From contig NC_088299.1 in assembly GCF_032854445.1 (NCBI RefSeq), forward strand, positions 14,439,608 to 14,503,607: DNA of 64,000 nt, written 5' to 3'. Numbering within the stretch: position 1 is the stretch's first letter; every line of letters begins with the position of its first letter. The DNA is from Liolophura sinensis. Taxonomy: Eukaryota > Mollusca > Polyplacophora > Chitonida > Chitonidae. A model generated the notes under the pieces. It worked only from the letters and a program-made list of their open reading frames with translations, did no database searches and had not been told where the DNA came from. This document shows positions 36,598 through 48,654 of this stretch, piece by piece. The position numbers and the translations under genes were made by a program.

Positions 36598-39500
36598 ATG
36601 ATGTGTGTCTTAGGGCATATGAAAGTAATTCTGACTGATCGTGGGAACTGCTTGACAATGTGCTACTCTAGGTGCAGGGTCATTTATAACGCTGTCCTTC
36701 CCTGCAGATCATTTCAGAAATATTCTTCAGGTGTCCTACTATCTTCAAACTGGAAGAGGACCCAACTCCCCAAGCCGCACCTGCAGAAAAGCTTTGTGTC
36801 TGATCATTGTTCTGTGCTTTATTTGCGAGACAGAAAAACCCGGACGAAAGATGTTCTGCAGCAGACCCTGCCTTGCCATCAAAGACACATGCATTTCTGT
36901 ACTGCCACAGCCCCATTTGACATGTCAGGGTTTTCTGATGCTCCAAGTTTGTTAGATGCCATCTCCGAGCAGTCCAGAACAAAATCTGTCTCAGCGGAGG
37001 AAGCAGCCGCCTGCCTACAAACAGTGCATTATCTGGCATATGACAGCTTAAAACATTTACAATGGCTCCATATTCATAATGGATCATTGGCATATATGCA
37101 ACTACTTATGAATGATAAATTGACAACAGCAATGGGAGATATTCTGGGAAGCTCAGGATTTAGATTCCTTCTGGAACGTGTGGAGAGCAATTTAGAAACA
37201 TTGAGTACAGAAGACCTGACTTTAACTTTACTGTCACTCTTATGGCTCGGGATGGAGAAGCACCACATTACAATTAGAAGTATGTTTCTAGAAATGCATG
37301 ATCGAGTGGAAACTATGACACTCAGTCAACTCCTAACCATGTCAGATTGCCTGCGGGCATTAAGACGAACTGATATACTTTTAGTGGGTAAAGTTGTGCA
37401 GAGGTTTGTCGAACTTGTCAAGCTCAAAGATATCAAGCAAATGTCAGAATCAGAGTTTTCAGTTATTGCTCGTTTAGGAACAAATGTTTGGAATGTACAA
37501 AGCAATCAGGCCACACTAAAGTTGGCAGAAATAACGTCAGACTGGCTTAATCAGGTTGAGAACATTTCTGATGTAAACGTTTTGAGTACTTATTGTCGTT
37601 TGGCAAAGCGTCTTCGGACTTCTCAAATAGAAGGGATAAAAATAGCAAAAGATAAACTTGAAAAACTAGTCAAAGGTTGCTCGGACCGCTTGCATCCTTA
37701 TCACATAGCGGAGATTGCACACAGCCTGAAAACTTCAAATCAATACGTCCAGGGTATCTCAGATAGTCTTCAGAAGCGCAGTCTAGAGTTGATACGGTCA
37801 GGTGAGCTGAGCAAAATAGGGGAGATAGTCAATTGCTGCTATGCCCTTAACAGGCAAATTTCATACGCAGACAAGCTCTTGGTGGAGGGTACACTGTACC
37901 GCAGGATGAAAGATGCAGATGTTCTCGTGCTGTCTAACATTGCAGATATACTGGTGGACATTGACTGCAAGAATCAAGACATCATCCATCTGTTTATAAA
38001 GATGGTGCAGAAGCACATGCTGCACATTTTGAATTTTGTTACCCGTTTATCCAAAATTTTGCGTTTCTTGAACCTGAATCAGTGTCAGCGCATTGGAGGA
38101 TACGATGATTTGTACACAGCCATTTTCCAGCAGCTTCATCAGCAACAGGGCATTCATGTGTGGAGCATCTCAAACTTGTCAGCATTTCTGCTCCGTCATG
38201 TTGACACCGTCATCCCGGACCGACTCTATGAGCGACTGATGGTAGCTATTCCACAGTGTGACCTGTCAGAAATCCAGGCCATCATGACCGGACTCGGCAA
38301 GATTCGCCGTCCTCGCATACGCATGCTGCAGAGCCAGGTGCAAAACCTTCAAAGTCTCATTCAGCAAAATATTTCCAAACAAGTCGATAAAATTAACTCA
38401 CTGGACATGCTTCATCAGATGGTTGTCTCTCTTTGCCTGAGATTTGAGGTGAAAGATGTGAATCTTCTTAATGCCCTGATGGACAATTACCCCAAGTTCA
38501 CAAAAAATCTAAGTCAGGGAGGCTTCATCAAAACTTTAAACATTTTGAACCAGCTGATGTACTACAGTCCACGCATTCTTGATGATTTAAGTCAGTATGC
38601 CGTCCATAACCATGTCGATCTGGGATTGGATAGGTTCAGCTATTTTGTGAAGACTCTGGCATACATCGGCTACGTACCTGTTAATGTAGAGGCCGTTTCC
38701 CAGATTTGTGTTCAGCTGTTTGAAGAATCTGCAGATGTCCTTGACCTTCCGGACAGATTATCATTTGTCCTGGATCTATGCAAACTGCAGATTTTTCCTG
38801 AGCGTATTTTAAATTCAGTTTTCAGTGTGGAATTTATTGAAGAAGTTGACAAATACATAAACGGTAGGTCCTGGCTGTGAATTTAAGTGTGAATTATTTT
38901 TTAATGGTGTGAAACTAACCATCAACACTAACAGAATACTAATAGTAGTTTTCTTTTTACCAGTTATTCTGCTCATCATGCTCATCTGTGTCATTAAAGA
39001 TGCAAGCTTCATCAAGCGATGCAAATTATTTCTCTGCACCCCATAGTTGCCTGGAATGTTTCAAAATGCTGTGTGTGGAGGCATTTGAAAAAGTTGAAGA
39101 ACTAGGGTAGTTATATCCTATAGATTTGTGTTCTAAACAGTTTTAAAGCAATTACAGTGCCAATGAAGACAGCTAAATCAGGATTGTTGCTTGCCCACAA
39201 ATTAACTGTATTTTACCTCGATAATCACAAGTGCCTATAAGTCATTCAAAACCAGACCACCTGGTTGTAGATATTTTATTGACAGAATGTCAACACCTGA
39301 GAGCCATAAATTAGATCTGTACAAGTGTTTGTGTCTGTATCCTGTGTCATCCTCCAGATCACGGTGAAAGCTGCCACAGGGTGGAGGAGACTTTCATGAA
39401 GCTGAATCGCAGCATGGTGCTGGAGTGTCCCAGCTTGGATATCCCATGGTTCCATGAGCAGTATTGTCTTGACCACATATCTCAAGGTAATTCAGTTTTT

Positions 39501-42500
39501 TCCTCAACAGACACTATAAGATTTTGTAGAGAAACTTTTATTACTCCTTTTTTGTCTGTTAATTAATCTGAACTTGTATTTATTTATTTCACGGGTGTTT
39601 TATGTCGTACTCAGTCATCATGTCGTACTCAATCATCATGTTGTACTCAGTTATCATGTCGTACTCAATCATTATGTCGTACCCAATCATTATGTCGTAC
39701 TCAGTCATCATGCCGTACTCACTCATTATGTCGTACTAGTCATCATGTTGTATTCAGTCATCATGTCGTACTCAATCATCATGTCATACTCAATCATTAT
39801 GTCGTACTCAATCATCACCTACTCAGTCATCATCTCGTACTCAGTCATCATCTCAAACTCAATCATCATGTTGTACTCAGTCATCATCTAGTACTCAGTC
39901 ATCATCTCAAACTCAATCATCATGTCATACTCAATCGTCATGTCATACTCAGTCATCATGTCGTACTCAGTCATCATGTCGTACTCAGTCATCATGTCAT
40001 ACTCAGTCATCATGTCGTACTCAGTCATCGTGTCGTACTCAGTCATCGTGTCATACTCCGTCATCGTGTCATACTCACTCATGTCATAATCAGTCATCAT
40101 GTTGTACTCAGTCATATTTTACTTTATATGTAACAGCAGCCAGCAGTACCCTGTTTCTTCTAAAACTTGAGACACTTGGTCTGCTCATTTTAGCCAGTTA
40201 ATACGTCATTCAAGCAGGAAGATTGAGTTTCTTTTTTCTCACGTGGTTAGACCATCTAATGAACAACATACTCAGATCTTTACTTTTCCAAAAGGCTGGT
40301 AAAGAAATGTATTATTCTACTTTAAACACTACTGATATTTGCCCAAAATTTGAGAAGACTTAGGTATAATGGGAAGAAATCTGACAGGATTTGATGGTAC
40401 TGAACTCAGAAATGACCATTTGTGCAGATTGCTCAGATTAATCAATGTGCTTTACTCTTTGTGTAGTAAATATTGTTCTTACTTGACTTCACTTGCCTAC
40501 CACCAGCACATTTTGAGCCTATTTTGCAGATTAAAATTTGCACATATGAAACATCATTTTAATCTTGCCAGTAGTTTGTTCAGGACTCTCATGTTTCCTC
40601 TAGCCATGAAACTGATAGTCTCAATCAAATATTCTTGAGTGCGGTTTTAAACGCTACTTTAAACTAAGTTTTTCTTATTGCCACTCATAGTTCTGAATTT
40701 TTTCAAAAAATTGCAAATTATTTTTGTGCTATATAATACAAATGTAACGAAGCATCCATTATTACCAGTGTTATTGGTGCTTTACGATGACCCATTAAGA
40801 TCACATCTTGTATTTGAAAGATAAATGTGAACGATGAAAGCTCTGCTACAGTTATGTGATGTGACAAAGCTCTGCTACAGTTGTGTGATGTGACAAAGCT
40901 CTGCTACAGCTATGTGATGTGACAAAGCTCTGCTACAGCTAAGTGATGTGACAAAGCTCTGCTACAGCTAAGTGATATGACAAAGCTCTGCTACAGTTAA
41001 GTGATGTGACAAAGCTCTGCTACAGCTAAGTGATGTGACAAATCTCTGCTACAGCTAAGTGATGTGACAAAGCTCTGCTACAGCTATGTGATGTGACAAA
41101 GCTCTGCTACAGCTAAGTGATGTGACAAAGCTCTGCTACAGCTAAGTGATGTGACAAAGCTCTGCTACAGCTATGTGATGTGACAAAGCTCTGCTACAGC
41201 TAAGTGATGTGACAAAGCTCTGCTACAGCTATGTGACGTCACAGTCATTAGTATGTATCATTCAAGTTCAGTTATTATGGCAGGTGACCCTGAAAGGAAT
41301 TGGAGACTGACAAATTTCCGCGCAAATGTGGAATCGGTGCTTCAAGAGGTGCTGGGAGGAACAAAGTTTTATGGGACATCCTGTTACACACCTCATTATT
41401 ACTACCTTTTGGGTGAGGTCACCATCTTGGTTGAGCTGGATTACTTGGTTAAATTACTGCTTCCTTTTTAATGAAAAATGTTGTTTTTTTTTCTTACAAC
41501 CACTTCCTCTTGAATAAAAAGAAGACTGTTAAAATGAAATACATCTACATTTTGGTTGAGGTCTTTGACAACTACTAAGAAGTCCTCTGGAAGAAAAAAG
41601 AGGCATTCAGAGTTTAATATCACTGCCATTCATGTGAAAAGGTCAATACCAGTATGTGAAATTAGTAGGGGGTATTTGTATACTTACAACTTTCTCAATA
41701 TGTTGTTATCAAAGAAACCAAAGAGTGAGAGGAGAATACAGACAGAATATTAGTTCATGAAAAATTCTGTGAGAATATTGAGCAAACAGGTAGAAATTGA
41801 GATTTTATCTTTGTCAGAACAATTATTAATGATTGTGAAGTGAACTACCGTATGTACAGTTAAATCATCAACTTTCAGATTTTGAGTGTCTGCTAAGCTC
41901 TAAAGGACATGTACTCCCATATACCGCTTCCAGCATGGACAATTCTCAACAGCTTGGATTTCAAAGGTAAAGTGTTCATTATCTTGATAGTTACATGAGG
42001 AAATGGTGAGGAAGCCCAGTTCGACAGATGTAGATCTTCCCATACTTAGACATGTAGTCATTGCCATTGTCTCAGGTAGAAAAGATGCTCATTAATATTT
42101 CACAAAGAATTGTCTGGAAATTTCTTTTGGTGATTTAAAATTATGTCAACATGGTAGATTCATACCAAAGTCTTAGTCTTCACCACATCAAGTTGCAGAT
42201 TAAGTCAAGTTTCAGGCTTTTTTCCATATTCAGCAGATCTTTTTTTTTTGTCCTGTTTTGGACTTTTGACAGATTGCCAGGCTGTTTTTTCAGCACTCAG
42301 TGAAAGTTGGTACATGGCTGTAACAAGTTTGAGATGAAGTTCAAGTTTTGTGCTGTTTGATCATTTTTTGCAGAAATTATTGGCAAATTTGGGTCTGCTG
42401 TGGACTTCGACATTGCTAATAACATGATTTATTACGACAACTCAAACCAGCAGGGAACATTTTTGGACAGCAATACTTTCAGAATGCTTGTTGTTTTAGG

Positions 42501-44005
42501 GTTGCCATCTCCATCCTAACCCATTCTCGGTATTGTCGCAACGAGAAGCGCCTGATTGGCTCGGAACAGATGAAGAAGAGGCATTTGGAAATAATGGGCT
42601 ACAAAGTCGTTGAGGTGAAGAAATTTATTTGTTTATTTTTGATTGGTATGTAACAGCGTTCTAAAGAGTTGTTTACTTTAATATATGAGGGATTTATATA
42701 TAATGTTTATGGGTTGAAGAAATTGTGATACTCACGCCATTGCTCTTTGCCAGGTACAACAACTTAAGAATTAAAACCTCAACTGATCTAGATAGAGCTA
42801 AACTCAAACACTCATGGGCAGACTAGCTGCGTCAAGAACAATGCTTCATTAAAATACAAATGTTACAAAAGTTAAAGTTTCCTTTGTGAATAAGGCAATA
42901 TGAATTTTATTTTGTGTTTTATAATGTCAGTATGTCATCAACAAGAAAAATTCATGAAATTTTCCACAAATTAGATGAATTGTTTTTATTTTCATCTTTA
43001 TACCTTCTTTCGACACTGGAGAAAGATATATTCTGCCTGTAAAAAATATTCAGAGTCGCAGAAATGTTGAACGATCTTGAATGAAATCCATGTTTTTCAG
43101 CTTGAAAGTTCCCCGAAGTTGTATATTGTATGTAATTAGAGGCAGGATTTTGAAATTACCTACATAGGCTTTTATCATGGGCTTTCTATAAAATGTTTAT
43201 CAAATTAAAAAGTGTCTTAAAGCTAGGTTTTCATCTATTTATTTATTTATTTGATTGGTGTTTAACGCAGTACTCAAGAGTGTTTCACTTATAAGACGGC
43301 AGCCAGCATTATGGTGGCAGGAAACTGGGCACAGCCCTGGGGAAGGTCTTAATCTAACCACCGCTTACTCCTAAAAACGCACCTGTTAAATGGGAAGTGA
43401 CCTCGAGGGAGGTAATTGGGTGCGACCCTACCCTAATTCCTCAAATGTTTTGCACATGAAAGAGCAAATTTCAGTGCATTTTATGCACATTTCAAATTTG
43501 ATTTTGAAGACAAAAACGCATTGGTTGAATGGGCCTATTTCAGGGCTTTACAAAAAGCAAGTATAATTTTATCAGTCCACACAGAATAATGCCTTCAGAA
43601 TATATTTGAATGAACACCTTGCAGACATGCAGAAAAGGTTAAACTACAGTATTCAAATTAATGAGGCCTGTCTGAGGCATTAAACAGCTAAAAATAAATA
43701 AAATAAGAAGAGGTTATTTTTGTTTTGGCTGTGACTAATCAGTCCAGGATCTGGGAGGAAAATGACTTTTCTGCCTTAAAGATTTCAGGGCGGTATTGCG
43801 GTTTCTTTTTAGCTGATTATATTGTTATGATAAAATTATGTTCAGATACTTACAAAATTACCTACCAGTATTTGCTGCTATGGGTAGATAAAAACCTTGT
43901 ACGTCTTCTCTTCTACAGGTGCCTATATTTGAGTGGAAATCAATGGCTCTAAGTGAACACCCTGCCAGGGCAGACTACCTGAGACAGAAAATCTTTTCTC
44001 ATTAA
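36598..44005 (+). CDS. FAST-kinase-domain mitochondrial RNA-binding protein, FASTKD1-like, six exons
   Basis: Exons are 36598-38863, 39358-39486, 41284-41412, 41879-41966, 42500-42614 and 43919-44005; junction phases are 1,1,1,2,0 and the protein has 937 residues. A non-coding exon part begins after the acceptor at 36547 and contains a short uORF (ATG 36552). The N-terminus is basic with few acids, fitting mitochondrial import. FAST_1-type helical repeats fill the end of exon 1 (about 620-740). The FAST_2 region includes LNRSMVLECPSLDIPWFHEQ and DFECLL..LPY. The RAP domain ends the protein: CRNEKRLIGSEQMKKRHLEI, MGYKVVE, FEWKSMALSEHPARADYL. FASTKD proteins bind and process mitochondrial transcripts. 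The DFEC..LPY block and C-terminus look closest to FASTKD1 as I remember it; the paralogue assignment is uncertain. The family call is firm. Confidence 0.9.
38985..39110. mobile_element. Diverged fragment of the 27.5 kb element in FASTKD intron 1
   Basis: GCAAATTATTTCTCTGCACC and GGCATTTGAAAAAGTTGAAG align with the right part of the inverted-repeat element at 27529-27952. Confidence 0.45.
39590..40120. repeat. 18-bp minisatellite in FASTKD intron 2
   Basis: About 29 imperfect copies of CATGTCGTACTCAATCAT. Because 18 is a multiple of three, long frames stay open on both strands; they are not genes. Confidence 0.95.
40838..41240. repeat. 29-bp minisatellite in FASTKD intron 2
   Basis: About 14 copies of GACAAAGCTCTGCTACAGC TAAGTGATGT. 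The last unit changes to ATGTGACGTCACAG, creating a perfect TGACGTCA (41234-41241) about 45 bases before exon 3. Confidence 0.95.
43055..43460. repeat. Dispersed repeat copy A, split by a SINE
   Basis: AATCCATGTTTTTCAGC, TTTTGAAATTACCTACATAG, GTGTCTTAAAGCTAGGTTTT, then (after the SINE) ACCACCGCTTACTCCTAAA and GTGACCTCGAGGGAGGTAAT, align in order with 49.78-50.08 kb. Confidence 0.65.
43232..43345 (-). mobile_element. tRNA-derived SINE (family A), nested in a dispersed repeat
   Basis: TTATTTGATTGGTGTTTAAC, AGTACTCAAGAGTGTTTCAC, GCCAGCATTATGGTGG and GGGCACAGCCC. It lies inside the repeat whose other copy at 49.9 kb lacks it. Confidence 0.85.
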
Positions 44006-45728
44006 ACTTTGAAGAGCTGACACCCATTTACTAAAGGAATATTTCCTTCATCATTGCAAACTTGTCCAAACTTGCCTATAGTTGCTCAGCATTTTGTACT
44101 TGAAGTGTGATTTCCAAAGCAACATTGTCAAAATTTTTCACAACAAAAATGGTATTTTATTCCTTTCACATGTCAGCTACAATAAGAACCTTTTTAAGTA
44201 CATTGGCCTATGCAACACTCAAATATATTTTTCTCTGGGGCCTTATTTGATGTGTTCAGAATCTTGCTTCCGAAACAAATCTAAGATTGTTTTAGGATGA
44301 CATTCAAAAGACAAAGACAAAGAATAGTAACGTGGACAAAAGGTAAAAAGAAAATGGGGTTTGTATGGGGCCTTCAAAACCTTGAAAAGTCTGGAATTGG
44401 AAAATCAGGGGTTTTGTAGTTGGGCTTGGAAAAGCCTTTCTTAAAATTCAGACTATTAAACAAACTTGAATTAATGTGTCATGTATGTGTGAAAGACTGA
44501 AAGTTCCACTAATGTAGGTAATTGTACACTAGTTTAAGCTTGTATGTGTTGAATATTTATTCCAAATGCTCTGGAAAATATGAATTTTGGGCCTGGAGAA
44601 GCCATGGAAAACCCAGGAAATTTAAATATTGTATAAACTCTTGGAAAACTGGTTGTGAGTGCTCCATAATCTTACCTGTATTTACAGCAGATGTCTTGTA
44701 TAAGATGAAGGTTTGAATGAGATCTATGTGGATTTCAGGGATCATTTTATTTCCTTGAAAAATCTATTCAAATATAAATGGTGTGACCTTGTAAAGATAT
44801 GTAAGGAGAAAAATAAATACTGACATTTAAACTTGGACATTGCGTCCAAAGTTCTTTTTTTTCTAGAATACTGTCAATAGTAAGATGTTTTACTGAAGTG
44901 TTGTTCATCTGTGTACAATTTTGTTCATATAAAATAGTGTTGTGTGCCACTCAGTGTTTTGTGTTTAAATGCTTCTTACAACCAGAACTCGATGTTTGTG
45001 TTGAATACTTTCTGCGGTCAATACTCGTTTTGTGTTTGGAAAATTTCTTAGTCAGGGCACAGTGTTTTGGTTGAATATTTCTTTCAGCAAGGATACAGTA
45101 GTTTGTCGAGAATTTGCTACTTAAGGTTTTGTGGTATGAATAACAGTTAGGGCTTCTTGTATTGTGTTTGAACATTTGATAAAGGAGCTGTTAAAAGTGG
45201 CAAAAATTGAGTTATGGCTAATAATCACACGTCTGTAACACAAAGACATTAACATGATCACACTGAATTGACTGAGTGTTTAGGTACACAAAGTCCACCA
45301 GGCCAGATAGCAAAATATATCGTGCAGAATGCACACTCATCAGGTCACCCAAACCAGATTCATGTTGTGACGAGTAAGCAGTGATCAAATACTCTACCGT
45401 CAGACACCAGCATATACATGTGTTATTTTTGGTAAAAGTGAGCAATCCATGAGCAGACTTTGTTCAGATAAGTGATCAGTAAGTTACGTACATGTTGGCC
45501 TACATATGTCTATCAAATTTTGAAGACCACACATGACCCAGAAAGCAAGTGGAAAAATGACTGGCCAAAGTACTGTCTGCTTGGTAGTGAACAATGTATG
45601 TCCTGTATATGTAAATACACGTAACGATATATGATAAGGAGGTCTATATACAGCTTTTTCCATACATCACGGTCCTTCGTTTAGGATTTCAGCCTTTGTC
45701 CACTATTTACTTTATACACTGAGATTAT
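44006..45728. other. FASTKD 3' UTR and downstream DNA
   Basis: No further gene is supported. The stretch at 44.94-45.18 kb has loose repetition of GTTTTGTGTTTGAA-like phrases. Confidence 0.4.
44812..44817 (+). terminator. Candidate polyadenylation signal of the FASTKD gene
   Basis: AATAAA about 800 bases after the stop codon; no earlier clear plus-strand AATAAA was seen. Confidence 0.35.
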
Positions 45729-45994
45729 TGACGTAGGCACAAGAACCGCCAAGTGTTGCTATTTTAAACTCAACTAGCTGGGTGTCGGGTGCGTAGAGAT
45801 AGCTGTGGACTTTGTTGTGATAATGAGAAGTGAGACGTGACGTAGAGTAAGAGGTATGACGACAGCCACAGTCATAGATGACGTTTACCAACGGATACGT
45901 GCTGTTGTCGGGTTAGCAGTTGAGTTGTTTCGTGGGAGTCATGTAAAACTACGTCACGTCTTTTGAGAACTCAGTCGAAGTAGGTTAGTGACGT
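45729..45994. promoter_or_regulatory. Orphan cluster of five TGACGT (CRE half-site) motifs
   Basis: TGACGT at 45729, 45838, 45879 and 45989, and ACGTCA at 45951. The stretch is more CpG-rich than its surroundings. No first exon could be recognised on either strand. Confidence 0.4.
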
Positions 45995-46899
45995 TCTTGC
46001 AATATGTGGGGCATGCCCACTAATAAACCTTTCCCCAGTTTTGGGTTCAAATTCCCCAGTCATTTTGCACAATTAAGTGTGTGTGCGTGTGTATGTTTAA
46101 AGCAGTGTCGGGCTCAGCTGTTCTCAGACAGTAATTGGCACGTGCATGAAATGTTCCTGGAGGTTATAATCATCATATCAAGTTACATTCTGTGCCCGCG
46201 TGTGAACTAGCTACTTTGTACTGGAACAATGGAGCTGTATGCTACTGAAACGAATCTCTTTATAGCTCCAAATAGCTCCCGTAGCATCACATTTTTTGAC
46301 TGTAGTATTAATTTTTTTGTGACTATGTCATATTAATTTTTTGACTGGAGTTGGTAATAAAATTGGTTATATTAGAACAAACTGATATTGACCACTAATT
46401 CACTGATCGTCAAGGAACATACAAGCTGCCCTCTTAAATAAGAACAAAGTAGAAAAAATGCCGATGCTTATTTTCAAGCAGCTAACCGGGACAACTTGTA
46501 TGTGATTATGGAAATTAAATTTCAGGAAAAGCCAAGAAGAGAAATGAATTTCATGCCGAACAGTGGTAGGGTTACTATCAAATAAACTGATCGATTTTCT
46601 CAGCTTTGGTAATCAGACATGTATCACCTTAATTTGCACATCTCCCTCTTTGGTTTTCTATGCGGAGCATGCAGGCCTATGACATTACCTTGGAATCTGA
46701 GACTACAGCTCAGTTATATGAACGAACGAATCTGCAATTTTACAGCCATATTGTGACAAGAAAAACTTTGAAACAGGAGCCAGTGACTCTTTCATATAAT
46801 CCTCATGATAGGTAACGAATGGGGAAATGTATTGGGATTACTGCTTACCTGTATCTTGAGTTAATCTTTGTACTTAGATTCTGAAGGTCATATTCCAGT
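45995..46899. other. Intergenic DNA, nothing recognised
   Basis: No exon or clear repeat supported. Confidence 0.45.
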
Positions 46900-47230
46900 T
46901 CAAATTTTTTTAGACAATTTTGTACACTTTCGTGGGTGGAAGAAACTGAAGTGCTTTGGGTAAACCACTCACCTTTGGCAATTAAGTTACTAAATTTCCA
47001 GCTACAGGTAGGTAAACGACATTGGTGATGAAGAGTTAAGCAGTCTTCTATGCAAACAGTCATACATGTATTATTGACCATTATCACCTGGGCCACCAGG
47101 GAGGAGGGGTGGGATTGGTGTTTGGGTGTAATCTGAAAATTTCCTGACAAAAGCTGGGCTTGAACCAGCACTTTATTGTGTGTCCCAGTTCTCCTAGTTA
47201 AATGATTAAATTTAGTTCTCTTCTCACACA
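46900..47230 (-). mobile_element. tRNA-derived SINE, other family (C), minus strand
   Basis: Read on the minus strand it has a B box (GGTTCAAGCCC) near its start and body phrases (CACCCACGAAAGTG end) seen in other SINEs. A 128-codon frame across it is not a gene. Confidence 0.45.
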
Positions 47231-47604
47231 AAAGCAGCAGTTACGATCTTTTCATGCCATTGGATCAAAAAGAAAACATGCAAATTAATGGTTGTGAAAT
47301 TATCAACTTAACTTTTTTGGGTAAAGATTTTATTTTCCATTATATACATGAAAGGATATGTAAACAATCATTTTCTTTTAATCGCGTAGTCAGAAGACTC
47401 TAAGATGCAATGACAAGATGCCATGCTTGCCATCTAACTTAAGACTGCAATCAATAAGAAAACAATGCACAACCAAACTCATCCTGGACCATTGTGTGAA
47501 CTCTTTGGATATTCAATTAGATGTTAAAACCATGGAGCTATTTCTGTTTATACTGAGCCGCCAGAGGCTCAATGATTAGCAAGACTTGATGCTAACAACA
47601 CTGC

Positions 47605-47810
47605 CTTGTGGCCTAATGGATAAAGCGTCCGTCTCAAAATCACGAGACTGTGGGAAACATGGCTCAGGGTCATACCAAAGACTTTAAAAATGGTACTTGC
47701 TGCTGCCTGGCTTGGCACTCGGCACTGAGAGGTTGGAGCAAGGAAGCATGAGTAAAGGAGTAAAACAGTATGGGCTGGATTTGAACTCACAGTGATCGCA
47801 CTCATCAAAT
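47605..47810 (+). mobile_element. tRNA-Arg-like SINE
   Basis: The head reads TTGTGGCCTAATGGATAAAG CGTCCGTCTC, like a tRNA-Arg A-box arm, then CAGGGTCATACC where a degenerate B box should be, followed by a non-tRNA body. The arms do not close a functional cloverleaf. Confidence 0.6.
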
Positions 47811-48011
47811 AGAAGTTGTATTAACATCTTACATTGTACAGATTGCCTATTTCCACAAGCCACTATCTGTAGTACATTTCAATTTCTATTAGTAAAACAC
47901 TTGAGTATTGCAACAACAAACGAGACGAGGCTAAAAGCTGATTTGTTTGTTGCTTTTCATGTATTTTTCTACTTACTGATGGTATCTCTTGAGTTGAGCT
48001 TACCCATCCTT

Positions 48012-48215
48012 TAATTTATTTTATTTGATTGGTGTTTTACGCCGCACTCAAGAATATTTCACTTATATGACGGCGGCCAGCATTATGGTGGGCGGAAACC
48101 GGGCAGAGCCCGGGGGAAACCCACAACCATCCGCAAGTTGCTGGCAGACCTTCCCACGTACGGCCGGAGAGGAAGCCAGCATGAGCTGGACTTGAATTCA
48201 CAGCGACCGCACCCA
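48012..48215 (-). mobile_element. tRNA-derived SINE (family A), good copy
   Basis: The clearest body copy: TTATTTGATTGGTGTTTTAC, ATATGACGGCGGCCAGCATT, GGGCAGAGCCCGGGGGAAAC, CGTACGGCCGGAGAGGAAGC, ending in TTGAATTCACAGCGACCGCA (inverse of the B-box region). Confidence 0.9.
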
Positions 48216-48357
48216 TCCTTTAACAATACATGTGTTACTATTACGGATCACCGGTAAATTTGCAGGAGTAAAAACAGCTTTACAGAACATCCATATAAGT
48301 AATGTTACCTGCATGATGTACAACTCTCTTTTCAATGAACTCATTTATTTGAATGAA

Positions 48358-48363
48358 TTTATT
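48358..48363 (-). terminator. Candidate polyadenylation signal of PSMG4
   Basis: AATAAA on the minus strand about 770 bases after the stop; a second is at 48344-48349. If used, the 40-bp minisatellite lies within the 3' UTR. Confidence 0.35.
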
Positions 48364-48654
48364 TTTCAATGAATATCAATAACATCCACATCGAAGGCAG
48401 CCAGTAGAATGGATGTCTGTAGACGACAGAGTTATCTCCCCTGTCCCAGTTTTCGTCAATTAGGAGGCAGAGAGCATAGCAATGGAAAATCCTTACTTTG
48501 ACTTCATCAGTTCATGTCACAATATTTTCATATTCTAAACTTTATCTCAGTGAAAAGTATATCAGAAAAGATCAAGTACTGCCCCAAGCTGCTCCATGTA
48601 TCTTGTGGACACCAGAGGCACTCATAAGTTCTTGTCCACCTGAGATCATCGTGT

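Noticed and set aside
39574-40115. Frames with MTEYD or VLSHH repeats
   Set aside because: 18-base intronic minisatellite read in frame.
42374-42499. An additional FASTKD exon after TTTTTTGCAG at about 42373
   Set aside because: The frame required by the previous exon meets a stop; the acceptor at 42499 gives the correct phase and the RAP domain directly.
46845-47231. 128-codon minus-strand frame
   Set aside because: It overlaps a SINE with an inverted B box and shows no protein family signal.
47605-47680. Possible tRNA-Arg gene
   Set aside because: The D-arm side is tRNA-like, but the B box is degenerate and arms do not pair; the sequence continues into a SINE body.
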